DNA of 64,000 bases from Duganella sp. Root1480D1. Lineage in GTDB: Bacteria; Pseudomonadota; Gammaproteobacteria; Burkholderiales; Burkholderiaceae_D. The position numbers and the translations under genes were made by a program. Location: assembly GCF_001427305.1 (NCBI RefSeq), contig NZ_LMFZ01000023.1, forward strand, positions 78,349 to 142,348. The letters run 5' to 3'. Under the pieces are notes generated by a model. It had not been told where the DNA came from and did no database searches. It worked only from the letters and a program-made list of their open reading frames with translations. This document shows, piece by piece, positions 44,401-54,593 of this stretch. The number at the start of each line of letters is the position of its first letter. Position 1 is the first letter of the stretch.

Positions 44401-44944
44401 TTTCCGTTTCGCGGCGGCGTTCCTTGTACTTCGAAACGCCCGCCGCCTCTTCCAGGAACACGCGCAGCTCTTCAGGGCGCGACTCGATGATGCGCGAGAT
44501 CATGCCCTGGCCAATGATCGCGTAAGCGCGCGGACCCAGGCCGGTACCCAGGAAGATGTCCTGGATATCGCGCCGGCGCACCGGCTGGCCGTTGATGTAG
44601 TAGGTGGAGGTGCCGTCGCGCGTCAGCGTGCGCTTGACCGCGATTTCGGCGTACTGGCCCCATTGGCCGGACGCCTTGCCCTCGTTGTTGTCGAACACCA
44701 GCTCCACGGAAGCGCGGCCGGCTGGCTTGCGATGGGTGGAACCGTTGAAAATCACGTCCTGCATCGACTCGCCGCGCAGCTCGGATGCCTTCGATTCGCC
44801 CAGCACCCAGCGCACAGCGTCGATAATATTGGACTTGCCGCAACCGTTAGGACCAACCACGCCGACCAGCTGCCCGGGTACCTGGAAATTGGTGGGATCG
44901 ACGAACGACTTAAATCCCGACAATTTAATGGAAGATAGACGCAC
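41414..44944 (-). CDS. smc: Chromosome partition protein Smc
   Basis: This 1176-residue ATPase organises the chromosome as a dimer. Features in order are Walker A GPNGCGKSNI (residues 31-40), a long coiled coil (about 170-500), a hinge (about 510-660), a second coiled coil (about 665-1010), and the C-terminal ABC signature LLSGGEKALTA (around 1073) followed by Walker B LLDEVDAPLDDAN (around 1100). The length is normal. No scpA or scpB is in the window. It is divergent from the phosphatase gene, with 79 bases between them. Confidence 0.98.
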   Translation of the reverse strand: MRLSSIKLSGFKSFVDPTNFQVPGQLVGVVGPNGCGKSNIIDAVRWVLGESKASELRGESMQDVIFNGSTHRKPAGRASVELVFDNNEGKASGQWGQYAEIAVKRTLTRDGTSTYYINGQPVRRRDIQDIFLGTGLGPRAYAIIGQGMISRIIESRPEELRVFLEEAAGVSKYKERRRETENRLHDTRENLLRVDDILRELNNNLEKLEGQAAVATKFHQLQSDQEEKQKLLWLLRKNEAQAEQAKYFREMEQAQNDLEEQTAKLRNVELTLEQMRQAHFAVGDRLHQAQGHLYQTNAEIGSLEAQIKFVIESRSRLQQQLATLTAQRDQWAQQAEEYGGQVAEAEINLEELSARVEEARMLAEQKGELLPVLEQEWREAQTKSTESRARIMQAQQQLELESAHQRNASNILAGLATRKERLQQEKGGLAMPDSSHLSNLKMQLEEKQQSLEEQNMMLEEALEQQPKLEEERQAAQAAVQSESAATHQLEARLNALRQLQERVQTEGKITPWLQKHELNELPRLWQKLDIEQGWETALEAVLRERTSALQVSNIEWAKHFFNDAPPAKLALFAPAVAGAAPAAPGDASLRPFIDLLKLNDPGLRGVLQDWLHNVFLADDNASAFAARATLPAGGCFVTKQGHIITQSSVRFYAADDEQAGMLGRQHEIENITKQLRAQSMLAEEARSRAVRADAALGNHSRLLTELRAKVQSLTASVHTLQLEVVKLSEIEARFNQRSNQIESDLAEISAQEEEQMQVKLESEEKFEQLDMELGNLQGEHEDGQTAFMAKEQRLADAREALRELERKAQEAEFAEKSGRNRIDELRRSIATATAQVAQVTESLQAGKLELEGLEAGSANEGLQDLLDRRTQQERALADARHELDQITQQLRQFEDSRMQSERSLQPQRDKITEMQLKEQAARLNQEQFAQQLAEVQADETLLAEKLHPDMKASYLQGEVTRLTNAITALGAVNLAALDELATASERKNFLDAQNRDLNEAIATLEDAITKIDKETRDLLQDTFDRVNQSFSELFPILFGGGQAKLIMTGEEILDSGVQVMAQPPGKKNATIHLLSGGEKALTATALVFSMFRLNPAPFCLLDEVDAPLDDANTERFCRMVKRMSDQTQFLFISHNKIAMEMANQLIGVTMQEQGVSRIVAVDMESAASFATEAQAA

Positions 44945-45023
44945 GTTTTATCTGTACTTCGCCCGCTGGGACGTGTTAAAAAAGTGGCTAATCATACCAT
45001 TTTCCCTGTATAGCAAGAACAAA

Positions 45024-45494
45024 ATGAAGACCAGAACCGCCATCCTGTTTGTATGCATGGGTAACATTTGTCGCTCGCCGACCGCGGAGGGTGTATTCCG
45101 GGCTCGCGCCCAGGCTGCCGGACTCGATTTGCACATCGATTCGGCAGGCACCCACGCATACCATATTGGCAACCCGCCAGACCCGCGCTCGGCCAGCCAT
45201 GCCGCCGCCCGCGGCTACGACCTGAGCACCCAGCGCGCCCGCAAGGTGGCCGCCGAAGACTTTGAGCGCTTCGATTACGTGCTGGCCATGGACCACGACA
45301 ACCTGGAAATGCTGCAGCGCGCCTGCCCTGCGCCATACCGCCACAAGCTCAGGCTGTTCATGGAATTTGCGTCACGCTCCGGCTCGGACGTGGTGCCCGA
45401 CCCCTATTACGGCGGTGCGAACGGCTTCGACACGGTATTGGACTACATCGAGGACGCGTCGGACGGCCTGCTGGCCGCCCTGCGCAAGACTTAA
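45024..45494 (+). CDS. Low-molecular-weight protein-tyrosine phosphatase
   Basis: This 156-residue phosphatase carries the CX5R loop CMGNICRS (Cys11 nucleophile, Arg17) at the N-terminus and the general-acid loop VPDPYYGG near the C-terminus. Family members act on phosphotyrosine proteins or small phosphate esters. No tyrosine kinase or capsule gene is adjacent, so the target is unknown. ATG 45024 places the P-loop at the expected position. It is divergent from smc and ends in a 4-base overlap with the convergent DUF1631 gene. Confidence 0.95.
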   Translation: MKTRTAILFVCMGNICRSPTAEGVFRARAQAAGLDLHIDSAGTHAYHIGNPPDPRSASHAAARGYDLSTQRARKVAAEDFERFDYVLAMDHDNLEMLQRACPAPYRHKLRLFMEFASRSGSDVVPDPYYGGANGFDTVLDYIEDASDGLLAALRKT

Positions 45495-48337
45495 GCGGAA
45501 GTGCCGTTGGCCGGCAGGTCGTGGTGATCGTCGTTGACGGCGGCGACGCCGCCCATGGCCACCGACAGCGCGGCCGCCACCACACCCTCGGTGCGGATCA
45601 GGCGCACAGTCCCCTTGCGGAACTGTTCTACCATTGCTTCACCGGTGATCGAGAACGCTTCCTGGCGCCCCGTGGTGGAGAAGATGTACAGCGTCTTGAG
45701 GGGGCTGATCCAGGCCAGCTTGACCTTGCGCTGACTGCCATCCTCCTGGTCGAATTCGAGCCACATGCCGCGCGCCAGGCTGTCCACCTCGATTGCGGCA
45801 TCATCGTCCGGCGGCGGCGCTTCTTCCGCCTTCACTTCGGCTACCGCCTGCAACTGCATGCGGCGCTCGGCATCTTTCTTCGCCACTTCCATCGCCAGTT
45901 CGACCTGGCGCTCAGGCGACATTTCAATTGGCGCGCGCACGATAGAAGCGTGGCACTCGGCCAGTTCGGCAAAGAACTGCAGGCGATCGGCATCCTGCCA
46001 CTTGATCACGTCCAGCCACTTGTTCAGCGTGGACAGCAAGGTAGGCAGCTTGGAAATCAGTTTCTTGCGCTCGTCCTGGGTAATCTTCGGACGCACGCTC
46101 CAGATCAGGTCATCCATGGTCTGGGTGGCGTTGTTGACAGCTCCCGGCTTTTCACCCTCAACGCTGTAGGCGATGGTCAGCACCGACACCCACTTGTTCT
46201 CGAGGAAGGCTTCAACGATCGCCACCACTTCGCCGGTACCGATGCGCAGGGCCACCGCATCCTTGGCCGACTTGGCCGCCACCGAGATCTTTTCCTGCTT
46301 GAGCGCCTGGGCGATCGGCTCCGCCATGGCGGCTGCCGCTGCGGCCTCCTCCGCCTTGATGGACGCTTCCAGCTCATTCACCGCTTCGGTGAAGACGGTC
46401 AGCTCTTCCTCGTGATCCTTGCTGACCATTTCCACGCTGCGCTGCATGGCTTTATACAGCGGATCATCCGGATCCTTGTGCTGCTCCCAGCCCATGCGCG
46501 ACAGCAGGTCGATCATGCGGCGCGCAGGGTGCGCTTCCTGGAAGAAGAAATTCTTGTCGACCAGCGCAGCCTTCAGCACCGGAATCTGCAGGAAGCGGAT
46601 CAGGTTGCGGATTTCCGGCGAAATGCTCGTATCACGGAACACTGTGTCGAACACGGCCGACAACAAGTCGATGGTGCCTTCGTCCGCGCGGGTCAGGCTG
46701 CCAGCAGGCGCTTGCTCCTTAATTTGCGGCAGGAGGAAAACATTGCCCATCGGCGCGCCGCCCGCAACAAAGCCCGGAGCCGGCATCGCGCCGCCGCCGG
46801 CCTGCACAGGACCGCCCGAGAAACCGGGGGCGAGGTCAATTCCCATGCCTGGTGCCGCCATCGCGCCGCTGTCGGCGCTGGCAAACATGGGGCCCGATGG
46901 CACGCCGCGCTGCAACTGCGCCAGGAAATTCATCAATGGTTCTTTGGCGTTGATCAGCGATGCGCGCTGGGCAGCTTCATTATTGGCGCCGCCGTGGAAG
47001 CCCTGCGCCGGCCCTTGCACCCAGCCGCCAGCCGGCACCGCCACGCCACCCTGCACGCCCGGCACCGCCACTCCACTCAACATTCCACCCGGGACGCCGC
47101 CGCCCGCCATGGCGCCACCGCTTCCCAACGGCATGCCCGCCATCGCGGTGCCGCCGGCCATCGGCATGCCGCCCGGCACGCCGACACCTGCACCAGGCAT
47201 CAATGGCATACCGCCACCAGAGACCACACCGCCCGCCGGAATAACCATCCCGCCCATCGGCGCAGCGCCGCCGGCAACCGCACCGGGCACCATCCCGACG
47301 CCTGCCGGCATCACCATGCCCGGCGCAGCACCCACTGCAAACCCCGGTGCCGGCATTGCCTGGCCAGGCGCCGCAACTGGCGCCGTGCCCATCGCCGGCA
47401 CCGCGCCTGCCGGAGCAGCAGCGGACATTGCATCGGTGGTATGCGCAGGAACGCCATACAGGCCCGGCGTCACGCTCAAAGTCGGCAGCGACAAGTCAAG
47501 GTCGCCTAATTGTTCAAAGCCGGTCGGCGCTGCACCGCCACCGCCAGGCGCGTCGCCCGCACCCGAGAAGAACTGGCGCAATTGCTCGGCCAGCGCTGCC
47601 TGCTGGTTTTTCTTGCGCGAAGGGGCTTGCGAGGCATCGTGCGAATCGGCTCGGCGCGCCTTGTGTTTTTCGACCGAGCCAGGGCCCACGCCCTTGCGCT
47701 CAAGCGCCGAGCTCAATTCCTCCAGCATTGTGTCGAGCTGGAAGAATTCCTCCGGACGCAGGAACGGCTTGATCAGCTCATTCGCCTCTTCGTCCTTGAT
47801 GAAATCGATCCAGGCCTGCTGGAAGGCGCCAAGGAACACCTCCGGCCGAAAAGGATTCTGGTTGATACGGAGGATGTCGCGGTCCAGCAGGAAGGCCAGC
47901 CGCACATTGAGCGTGGCCAGCCCATCGGCGTACTTCACCTCGAAGGCCTTGCTGAAGCTGCCCAAGGTCACCTTGGTATCCATTTCTTCCATGGAGACCA
48001 GGGAAAGCGAATCAGCCATCTTGCGCACCGGCGCCTTCTGGCCAGGTGCCAGTTGCGCGATTTCCAGCCGCAGGTCGTTTTCGAGTTGCTTGGCGAGAAT
48101 GCCGAGGAAGGCGTAATGATCGGTACGCAGGCGATTACCGGCGCGCAAGCGCGCTTGCAAGGTCTTGACGTCGACCGCCTCATCCGCATCGACCAGGCTG
48201 CCGGCCCATTTGATCGACAGCTCGTTGAACTGTTCGCTGATGTGCTTGTTGACCAGGCTGATCAGGTTTTCCAGCAAGGCATGCCGCGGCGTGACCGCTT
48301 TTTTGGGCGCCGAAGATGTTGGGTTTTCTGGAAGCAT
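45491..48337 (-). CDS. DUF1631 protein with long low-complexity linker
   Basis: This 948-residue protein matches the DUF1631 family, common in beta- and gammaproteobacteria and sometimes mislabelled thymidine phosphorylase. N-terminal part (about 15-240) starts with PRHALLENLISLVNKHISEQF. The C-terminal part (about 540-935) contains LTRADEGTIDLLSAVFDTVF, then RNLIRFLQIPVLKAAL and ARRMIDLLSRMGW. A PilZ-like tail ends it (WLEFDQEDGSQRKVKLAWISP). Between the halves lies a low-complexity stretch (about 280-450) of Gly, Ala, Met, Pro and Val with repeated GMP/GGM/AGG units. The function is unknown; the tail suggests a cyclic di-GMP or membrane-signalling link. Confidence 0.88.
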   Translation of the reverse strand: MLPENPTSSAPKKAVTPRHALLENLISLVNKHISEQFNELSIKWAGSLVDADEAVDVKTLQARLRAGNRLRTDHYAFLGILAKQLENDLRLEIAQLAPGQKAPVRKMADSLSLVSMEEMDTKVTLGSFSKAFEVKYADGLATLNVRLAFLLDRDILRINQNPFRPEVFLGAFQQAWIDFIKDEEANELIKPFLRPEEFFQLDTMLEELSSALERKGVGPGSVEKHKARRADSHDASQAPSRKKNQQAALAEQLRQFFSGAGDAPGGGGAAPTGFEQLGDLDLSLPTLSVTPGLYGVPAHTTDAMSAAAPAGAVPAMGTAPVAAPGQAMPAPGFAVGAAPGMVMPAGVGMVPGAVAGGAAPMGGMVIPAGGVVSGGGMPLMPGAGVGVPGGMPMAGGTAMAGMPLGSGGAMAGGGVPGGMLSGVAVPGVQGGVAVPAGGWVQGPAQGFHGGANNEAAQRASLINAKEPLMNFLAQLQRGVPSGPMFASADSGAMAAPGMGIDLAPGFSGGPVQAGGGAMPAPGFVAGGAPMGNVFLLPQIKEQAPAGSLTRADEGTIDLLSAVFDTVFRDTSISPEIRNLIRFLQIPVLKAALVDKNFFFQEAHPARRMIDLLSRMGWEQHKDPDDPLYKAMQRSVEMVSKDHEEELTVFTEAVNELEASIKAEEAAAAAAMAEPIAQALKQEKISVAAKSAKDAVALRIGTGEVVAIVEAFLENKWVSVLTIAYSVEGEKPGAVNNATQTMDDLIWSVRPKITQDERKKLISKLPTLLSTLNKWLDVIKWQDADRLQFFAELAECHASIVRAPIEMSPERQVELAMEVAKKDAERRMQLQAVAEVKAEEAPPPDDDAAIEVDSLARGMWLEFDQEDGSQRKVKLAWISPLKTLYIFSTTGRQEAFSITGEAMVEQFRKGTVRLIRTEGVVAAALSVAMGGVAAVNDDHHDLPANGTSA
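46980..47460 (-). repeat. Degenerate repeat region coding for a Gly/Ala/Met/Pro-rich linker in DUF1631
   Basis: On the coding strand the sequence is dominated by GGC, GCC, ATG, CCG and GTG codons in short irregular repeats (GGMPMAGG, AGMPLGSGG and similar units). It codes for about 160 residues with almost no charge, unlike the conserved parts on each side. Confidence 0.75.
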
Positions 48338-48562
48338 GGTCTGGCCTGGCTTTGGTGGTTATTCACATTGTCGCAGATTATTGCCAAGTGGCAATAGGTA
48401 AACGAAGAGAATGTCGAAATATTTAGGGGGATGTGGAGAAATTGTTGAGATTGCACCACGATAGTGCAGGACAAGTCCTACAAGCCTGGCCGTTGCATTC
48501 CGATTCACCTTTACTATTGCACAAAGCATGATGAAGTTCCGATCCTTCAGAAAGGAACTGTC

Positions 48563-48730
48563 ATGAAATCCAGGCAAAAATCCAGTAAGCAAAGTTCGAG
48601 TTCGGGCACGCACCAAAGTGCCGACCAGGGCTCACGTTCGGGCGCGCAACCTGCCAGCCAGCAGTCCGATACCGGCCGTCAGAGCAAGACCGACAAAAAG
48701 ACCCCAGCCAGCCGTAGCGGCAATCGCTAA
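48563..48730 (+). CDS. Small Ser/Lys/Gln-rich basic protein, unknown function
   Basis: This 55-residue hydrophilic protein is composed mainly of Ser, Lys, Gln, Gly, Thr and Arg (MKSRQKSSKQSSSSGTHQ at the start, KTDKKTPASRSGNR at the end). It has no hydrophobic segment and is probably disordered. AAAGGA lies about 9 bases before ATG 48563, a good ribosome binding site, and a strong hairpin follows the stop, so it looks like a real single-gene unit. I do not recognise a family. Similar small basic proteins are sometimes stress- or nucleoid-associated, but nothing here shows that. Confidence 0.6.
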   Translation: MKSRQKSSKQSSSSGTHQSADQGSRSGAQPASQQSDTGRQSKTDKKTPASRSGNR

Positions 48731-48747
48731 ATGACCGGCGGCGCATG

Positions 48748-48777
48748 AAGGGCCTGGAAGTGCGCTTCCAGGCCCTT
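48748..48777. terminator. 13-bp perfect hairpin between convergent genes
   Basis: AAGGGCCTGGAAG and CTTCCAGGCCCTT pair fully around a TGCG loop, 17 bases after the small gene and 20 bases after the end of the ClpP-like gene on the other strand. The T-run is weak on both strands (TTGTCGTTT on plus), so it may act as a bidirectional terminator or mRNA 3' barrier. Confidence 0.7.
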
Positions 48778-48797
48778 GTCGTTTCAGGATTGGCGCA

Positions 48798-49358
48798 TCA
48801 GATGTTCGTTACACGCTTGCCCTTGGGCGGCTTGAAGTCGGCCACCGCATTGACCAGACCCACTTTGGCGGCATCCGGGGCGGTCAGGTGCAGGTCGGAA
48901 TAGGCGTGGATATTCCAATGCTCGTCGGTCAGCTGCACGTGCTTGCGCAGGATCGATTCGGTACGGGCATCGTCGGCCTGCAAACCTTCGACAATGATGC
49001 GCAAGGCATCCGGCCGCGCGCCATGCGGCGCACTGGCATGCGATTTGTGCACCATGAAGCGTGCCGTCTCGCTGGCATAGCGCTCCTCGCCGGACAGGAA
49101 CAGGATCACCGCAATCGATGCCACGGCACCGCCGTTATAGGTGATGATCTTGATTGGCAAGTTGCGCAGGTAATTGTGCAGGCACAGCCCGTCGCTGACG
49201 TAGCCGCCGTTGGACTGGATCAGGATGTGGGCAGTTTCGATGCCGTCTTCCGTCATGTCCGCCACCGCGTCAAACATACGATGCACCATATCGCTGTTCA
49301 CGTCGCCGGACAGGGTGAACCAGGCCTCCGTTTCGCGCTTTTGCTTTTCTTCGCTCAT
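48798..49358 (-). CDS. ClpP-like serine protease, stand-alone
   Basis: This 186-residue protein has the ClpP/crotonase fold pattern. The catalytic triad can be aligned: Ser in GGAVASIAVILFLSG, His in ARFMVHKSHAS, and Asp in YSDLHLTAPDAAKVGLVNAV. It is diverged from housekeeping ClpP, where these blocks read GQAASMGAFLL and MIHQP. No clpX or clpA is adjacent. ATG 49358 is preferred over an upstream in-frame start because GGAG is just upstream and the extra residues are not conserved-looking. It is divergent from the glycine cleavage operon, whose promoter starts 68 bases away. Substrate and partner ATPase are unknown. Confidence 0.88.
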   Translation of the reverse strand: MSEEKQKRETEAWFTLSGDVNSDMVHRMFDAVADMTEDGIETAHILIQSNGGYVSDGLCLHNYLRNLPIKIITYNGGAVASIAVILFLSGEERYASETARFMVHKSHASAPHGARPDALRIIVEGLQADDARTESILRKHVQLTDEHWNIHAYSDLHLTAPDAAKVGLVNAVADFKPPKGKRVTNI

Positions 49359-49425
49359 GGTCGCTCCACTATGCAAATGGATGTCCGGCCATTCTAGCGC
49401 AGGCCGCGCCAAAGGGGCGTCAAGA

Positions 49426-49454
49426 TTGACTTTATTGCCCTCCTATCATATAGT
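49426..49454 (+). promoter_or_regulatory. Sigma-70 promoter of gcvTHP
   Basis: TTGACT (49426-49431) and TATAGT (49449-49454) are separated by exactly 17 bases, a near-consensus promoter. Transcription would start around 49461, just before the first glycine aptamer. Confidence 0.85.
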
Positions 49455-49463
49455 CTCAAGTCT

Positions 49464-49656
49464 TGATCGGGAGAGACCAGCGCACGCTGGCGCCGAAGGG
49501 GCATTACCCAGAAACTCTCAGGCAAAAGGACCGAACAAGGGCCCGCAAGGGCTAAAACTCTGGAGAGCGGCCCGCCAAGGCGCAGGGCCCACCGAAGGGG
49601 CGTGCGGGAATACCTTCCCGTTATCTCTCAGGTACCAAGGACAGAGGGGTAGGCGT
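49464..49656 (+). ncRNA. Tandem glycine riboswitch upstream of gcvT
   Basis: Two glycine aptamers lie in tandem. The first (about 49464-49534) shows GGGAGAGACC, GCCGAAGGGGCA and CTCTCAGGCAAAAGGACC. The second (about 49555-49654) shows CTGGAGAGCGGC, ACCGAAGGGGCGTGCG and CTCTCAGGTACCAAGGACAGAGGGG. A short linker joins them. These are the conserved core blocks of the family. It sits in the 5' leader of gcvT, where such riboswitches turn on glycine degradation when glycine is plentiful. A clear terminator is not seen between aptamer 2 and gcvT, so control may be at translation. Confidence 0.95.
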
Positions 49657-49703
49657 ATTCATGTTTACGTTTATTAACCCCTATTCTCTGCCCTGAGGTA
49701 TCA

Positions 49704-50822
49704 ATGACGCTCAAAGCAACCCCACTCAACAACGCTCATCGTGCACTCGGCGCCCGCATGGTCGATTTCGGCGGTTGGGACATGCCGGTCAACTACGGCT
49801 CCCAGATCGAAGAACACCACGCTGTGCGCACCGACGTCGGCATGTTCGACGTGGCCCATATGTGCGTCGTCGACATCAAGGGTGCCAATGTACGTTCCTT
49901 CCTGCGCGGCCTGGTCGCCAACAACGTCGACAAGCTGCAAGTATCGGGCAAGGCCCTGTACTCCTGCATGCTGACCCCGGAAGGCACCGTCATCGACGAC
50001 CTGATCATCTACTTCATCAACGAAGAGTGGTTCCGCCTGGTGGTCAACGCCGGTACCGCGGAAAAAGACGTCGCCTGGATGGAAAAGCAGAACGCAGCCA
50101 CCAACGCCGGCCTGACCATCACCCAGCGCCGTGACGGCGCCAACGCCATGGCCCTGATCGCCGTGCAAGGCCCGAACGCCCGCGCCAAGGTATGGGAAGT
50201 GATCCCGCAAGCCAAGGAAGCTACCGCCGAAATGAAGCCATTCAACGTGGCCCTGGTACCAGGCACCGCCTTCGGCGAAGCCATGGTGGCCCGCACCGGC
50301 TACACCGGTGAAGACGGTTTCGAAATCGGCGTGGCAGCCGAACAGGCGGAAAACCTGTGGAACGCCCTGAACGCCGCCGGCGTTAAACCAGCTGGCCTGG
50401 GCGCGCGCGACACTCTGCGCCTGGAAGCCGGCATGAACCTGTACGGCCAGGACATGGACGAAACCGTGAACCCGCTGGACGCCGGCCTGGCGTGGACCAT
50501 CGACCTGGTCTCCGAGCGCGACTTCATCGGCAAGGCAGCCCTGCAAGCCAAAGGCCAGAACGCACAATTCGTCGGCCTGATCCTGCGTGAAAAAGGCGGC
50601 GTGCTGCGCGCCCACCAGAAAGTCATCGCCGCCAACGGCGAAGCAGGCGAAATCACTTCCGGCACCTTCTCCCCGACCATGCAGCAGGCCATCGCGCTGG
50701 CGCGCGTGCCGATGGGCGTGAACGTGGGCGACACCGTGCACGTCGAGATCCGCGACAAGAAGCTGGCCGCCACCGTCGTGAAGCTGCCTTTCGTCCGTAA
50801 CGGTAAAATCCTGGTTGCTTGA
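49704..50822 (+). CDS. gcvT: Glycine cleavage system T protein (aminomethyltransferase)
   Basis: This 372-residue enzyme transfers the methylene group from aminomethyl-lipoyl GcvH to tetrahydrofolate and releases ammonia. Family blocks are MVDFGGWDMPVNYGSQIEEHHAVR, then VGMFDVAHM, ARTGYTGEDGFEI, and GLGARDTLRLEAGMNLYGQDMDE (shown partly). The length is normal. It is the first gene after the glycine riboswitch, 48 bases downstream, and is followed by gcvH and gcvP in one operon. Confidence 0.98.
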   Translation: MTLKATPLNNAHRALGARMVDFGGWDMPVNYGSQIEEHHAVRTDVGMFDVAHMCVVDIKGANVRSFLRGLVANNVDKLQVSGKALYSCMLTPEGTVIDDLIIYFINEEWFRLVVNAGTAEKDVAWMEKQNAATNAGLTITQRRDGANAMALIAVQGPNARAKVWEVIPQAKEATAEMKPFNVALVPGTAFGEAMVARTGYTGEDGFEIGVAAEQAENLWNALNAAGVKPAGLGARDTLRLEAGMNLYGQDMDETVNPLDAGLAWTIDLVSERDFIGKAALQAKGQNAQFVGLILREKGGVLRAHQKVIAANGEAGEITSGTFSPTMQQAIALARVPMGVNVGDTVHVEIRDKKLAATVVKLPFVRNGKILVA

Positions 50823-50869
50823 GCCAGAATTCAGCAGAAACAAACAATAACCTTAGCCTTGGAGCCAAC

Positions 50870-51250
50870 ATGAGCAACATTCCAGCAGACCTGAAGTACA
50901 CCGAGTCCCACGAGTGGGTACGCGCTGAAGCAGACGGCACCGTGACCGTCGGCATCACCGAATTCGCGCAAGACGCCCTGGGCGACATCGTGTTCGTCGA
51001 GCTGCCAAAAGTCGGCGCATCCTTCACCGCCGGCGACGACGCTGCCGTGGTGGAATCGGTGAAAGCCGCTTCCGACATCTACGCGCCGGTTTCGGGCGAA
51101 GTGGTTGCCGTGAACGACGCCGTGGTCGGCGCACCTGAATCGATCAACGCCGACGCTTACGCGAACTGGCTGTTCAAGATCAAGCCAAGCGACGCCAACG
51201 CCATCAACGGCCTGCTGGACGCCACCGCTTACGGCAACGTCGCGCACTAA
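50870..51250 (+). CDS. gcvH: Glycine cleavage system H protein
   Basis: This 126-residue lipoyl carrier protein shuttles the aminomethyl group between GcvP, GcvT and the L protein. The lipoylated lysine is Lys65 in VVESVKAASDIYAP. YTESHEWVRAEADG opens the domain. ATG 50870 has GGAG 6 bases upstream. It lies 47 bases after gcvT and 65 bases before gcvP. Confidence 0.98.
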   Translation: MSNIPADLKYTESHEWVRAEADGTVTVGITEFAQDALGDIVFVELPKVGASFTAGDDAAVVESVKAASDIYAPVSGEVVAVNDAVVGAPESINADAYANWLFKIKPSDANAINGLLDATAYGNVAH

Positions 51251-51315
51251 GTACCGCTTTACCGGGCCGGCTGCATGCCGGCCCTTTTCACATTCTGGCC
51301 AAGAGATTTCCCACC

Positions 51316-54195
<2,880 letters not shown>

Positions 54196-54218
54196 GCGAA
54201 CGCTTGCCTGAAACGACA

Positions 54219-54251
54219 AACGCCGGTACCGTAAGGTGCCGGCGTTTTTTT
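54219..54251 (+). terminator. Rho-independent terminator of gcvTHP
   Basis: AACGCCGGTACC and GGTGCCGGCGTT pair (one G-T mismatch) around a GTAA loop and are followed by TTTTTT. It starts 24 bases after the gcvP stop. Confidence 0.95.
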
Positions 54252-54263
54252 AATGGAACCTGA

Positions 54264-54593
54264 ATGAAGCTATCTAGCAAAGCAGCCCTGTTTTCCGGAC
54301 TTGGCTTCCCCGGCCTTGGCCAAATGCTTGTACTCAAACGTCGCACTCGCGGCCTGGTGTTCATGGTGCCGGCATTGTCGGTGTTCATCTGGCTGATGTA
54401 CGGCCTCTGGAAGGCGACCTCCGTCCTGATGGACGAAGCCCTGAGCGGCGCCCTGCCGCCCGACCCGATCCTGATCGCGCAGCGCCTGACCAAAGCCAGC
54501 ATCATGCCCGGCGCTTCCGCGGCAGGCTGGATTCTGTTCGCGTGCTGGATCGCCAGCATCGTCGACGCGCTGCTGACACGCGACCAGGCTTAA
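54264..54593 (+). CDS. Small membrane protein, unknown function
   Basis: This 109-residue protein has an N-terminal amphipathic part with a GLGFPGLGQM motif, then hydrophobic segments at about residues 30-50 (GLVFMVPALSVFIWLMYGLW) and 83-101 (SAAGWILFACWIASIVDAL). The GxGQ-type opening is reminiscent of small TM2-like proteins, but I cannot name the family. It starts 12 bases after the gcvP terminator and ends in a 4-base overlap with the convergent unknown gene. No ribosome binding site is obvious apart from GGAACC. Confidence 0.7.
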   Translation: MKLSSKAALFSGLGFPGLGQMLVLKRRTRGLVFMVPALSVFIWLMYGLWKATSVLMDEALSGALPPDPILIAQRLTKASIMPGASAAGWILFACWIASIVDALLTRDQA

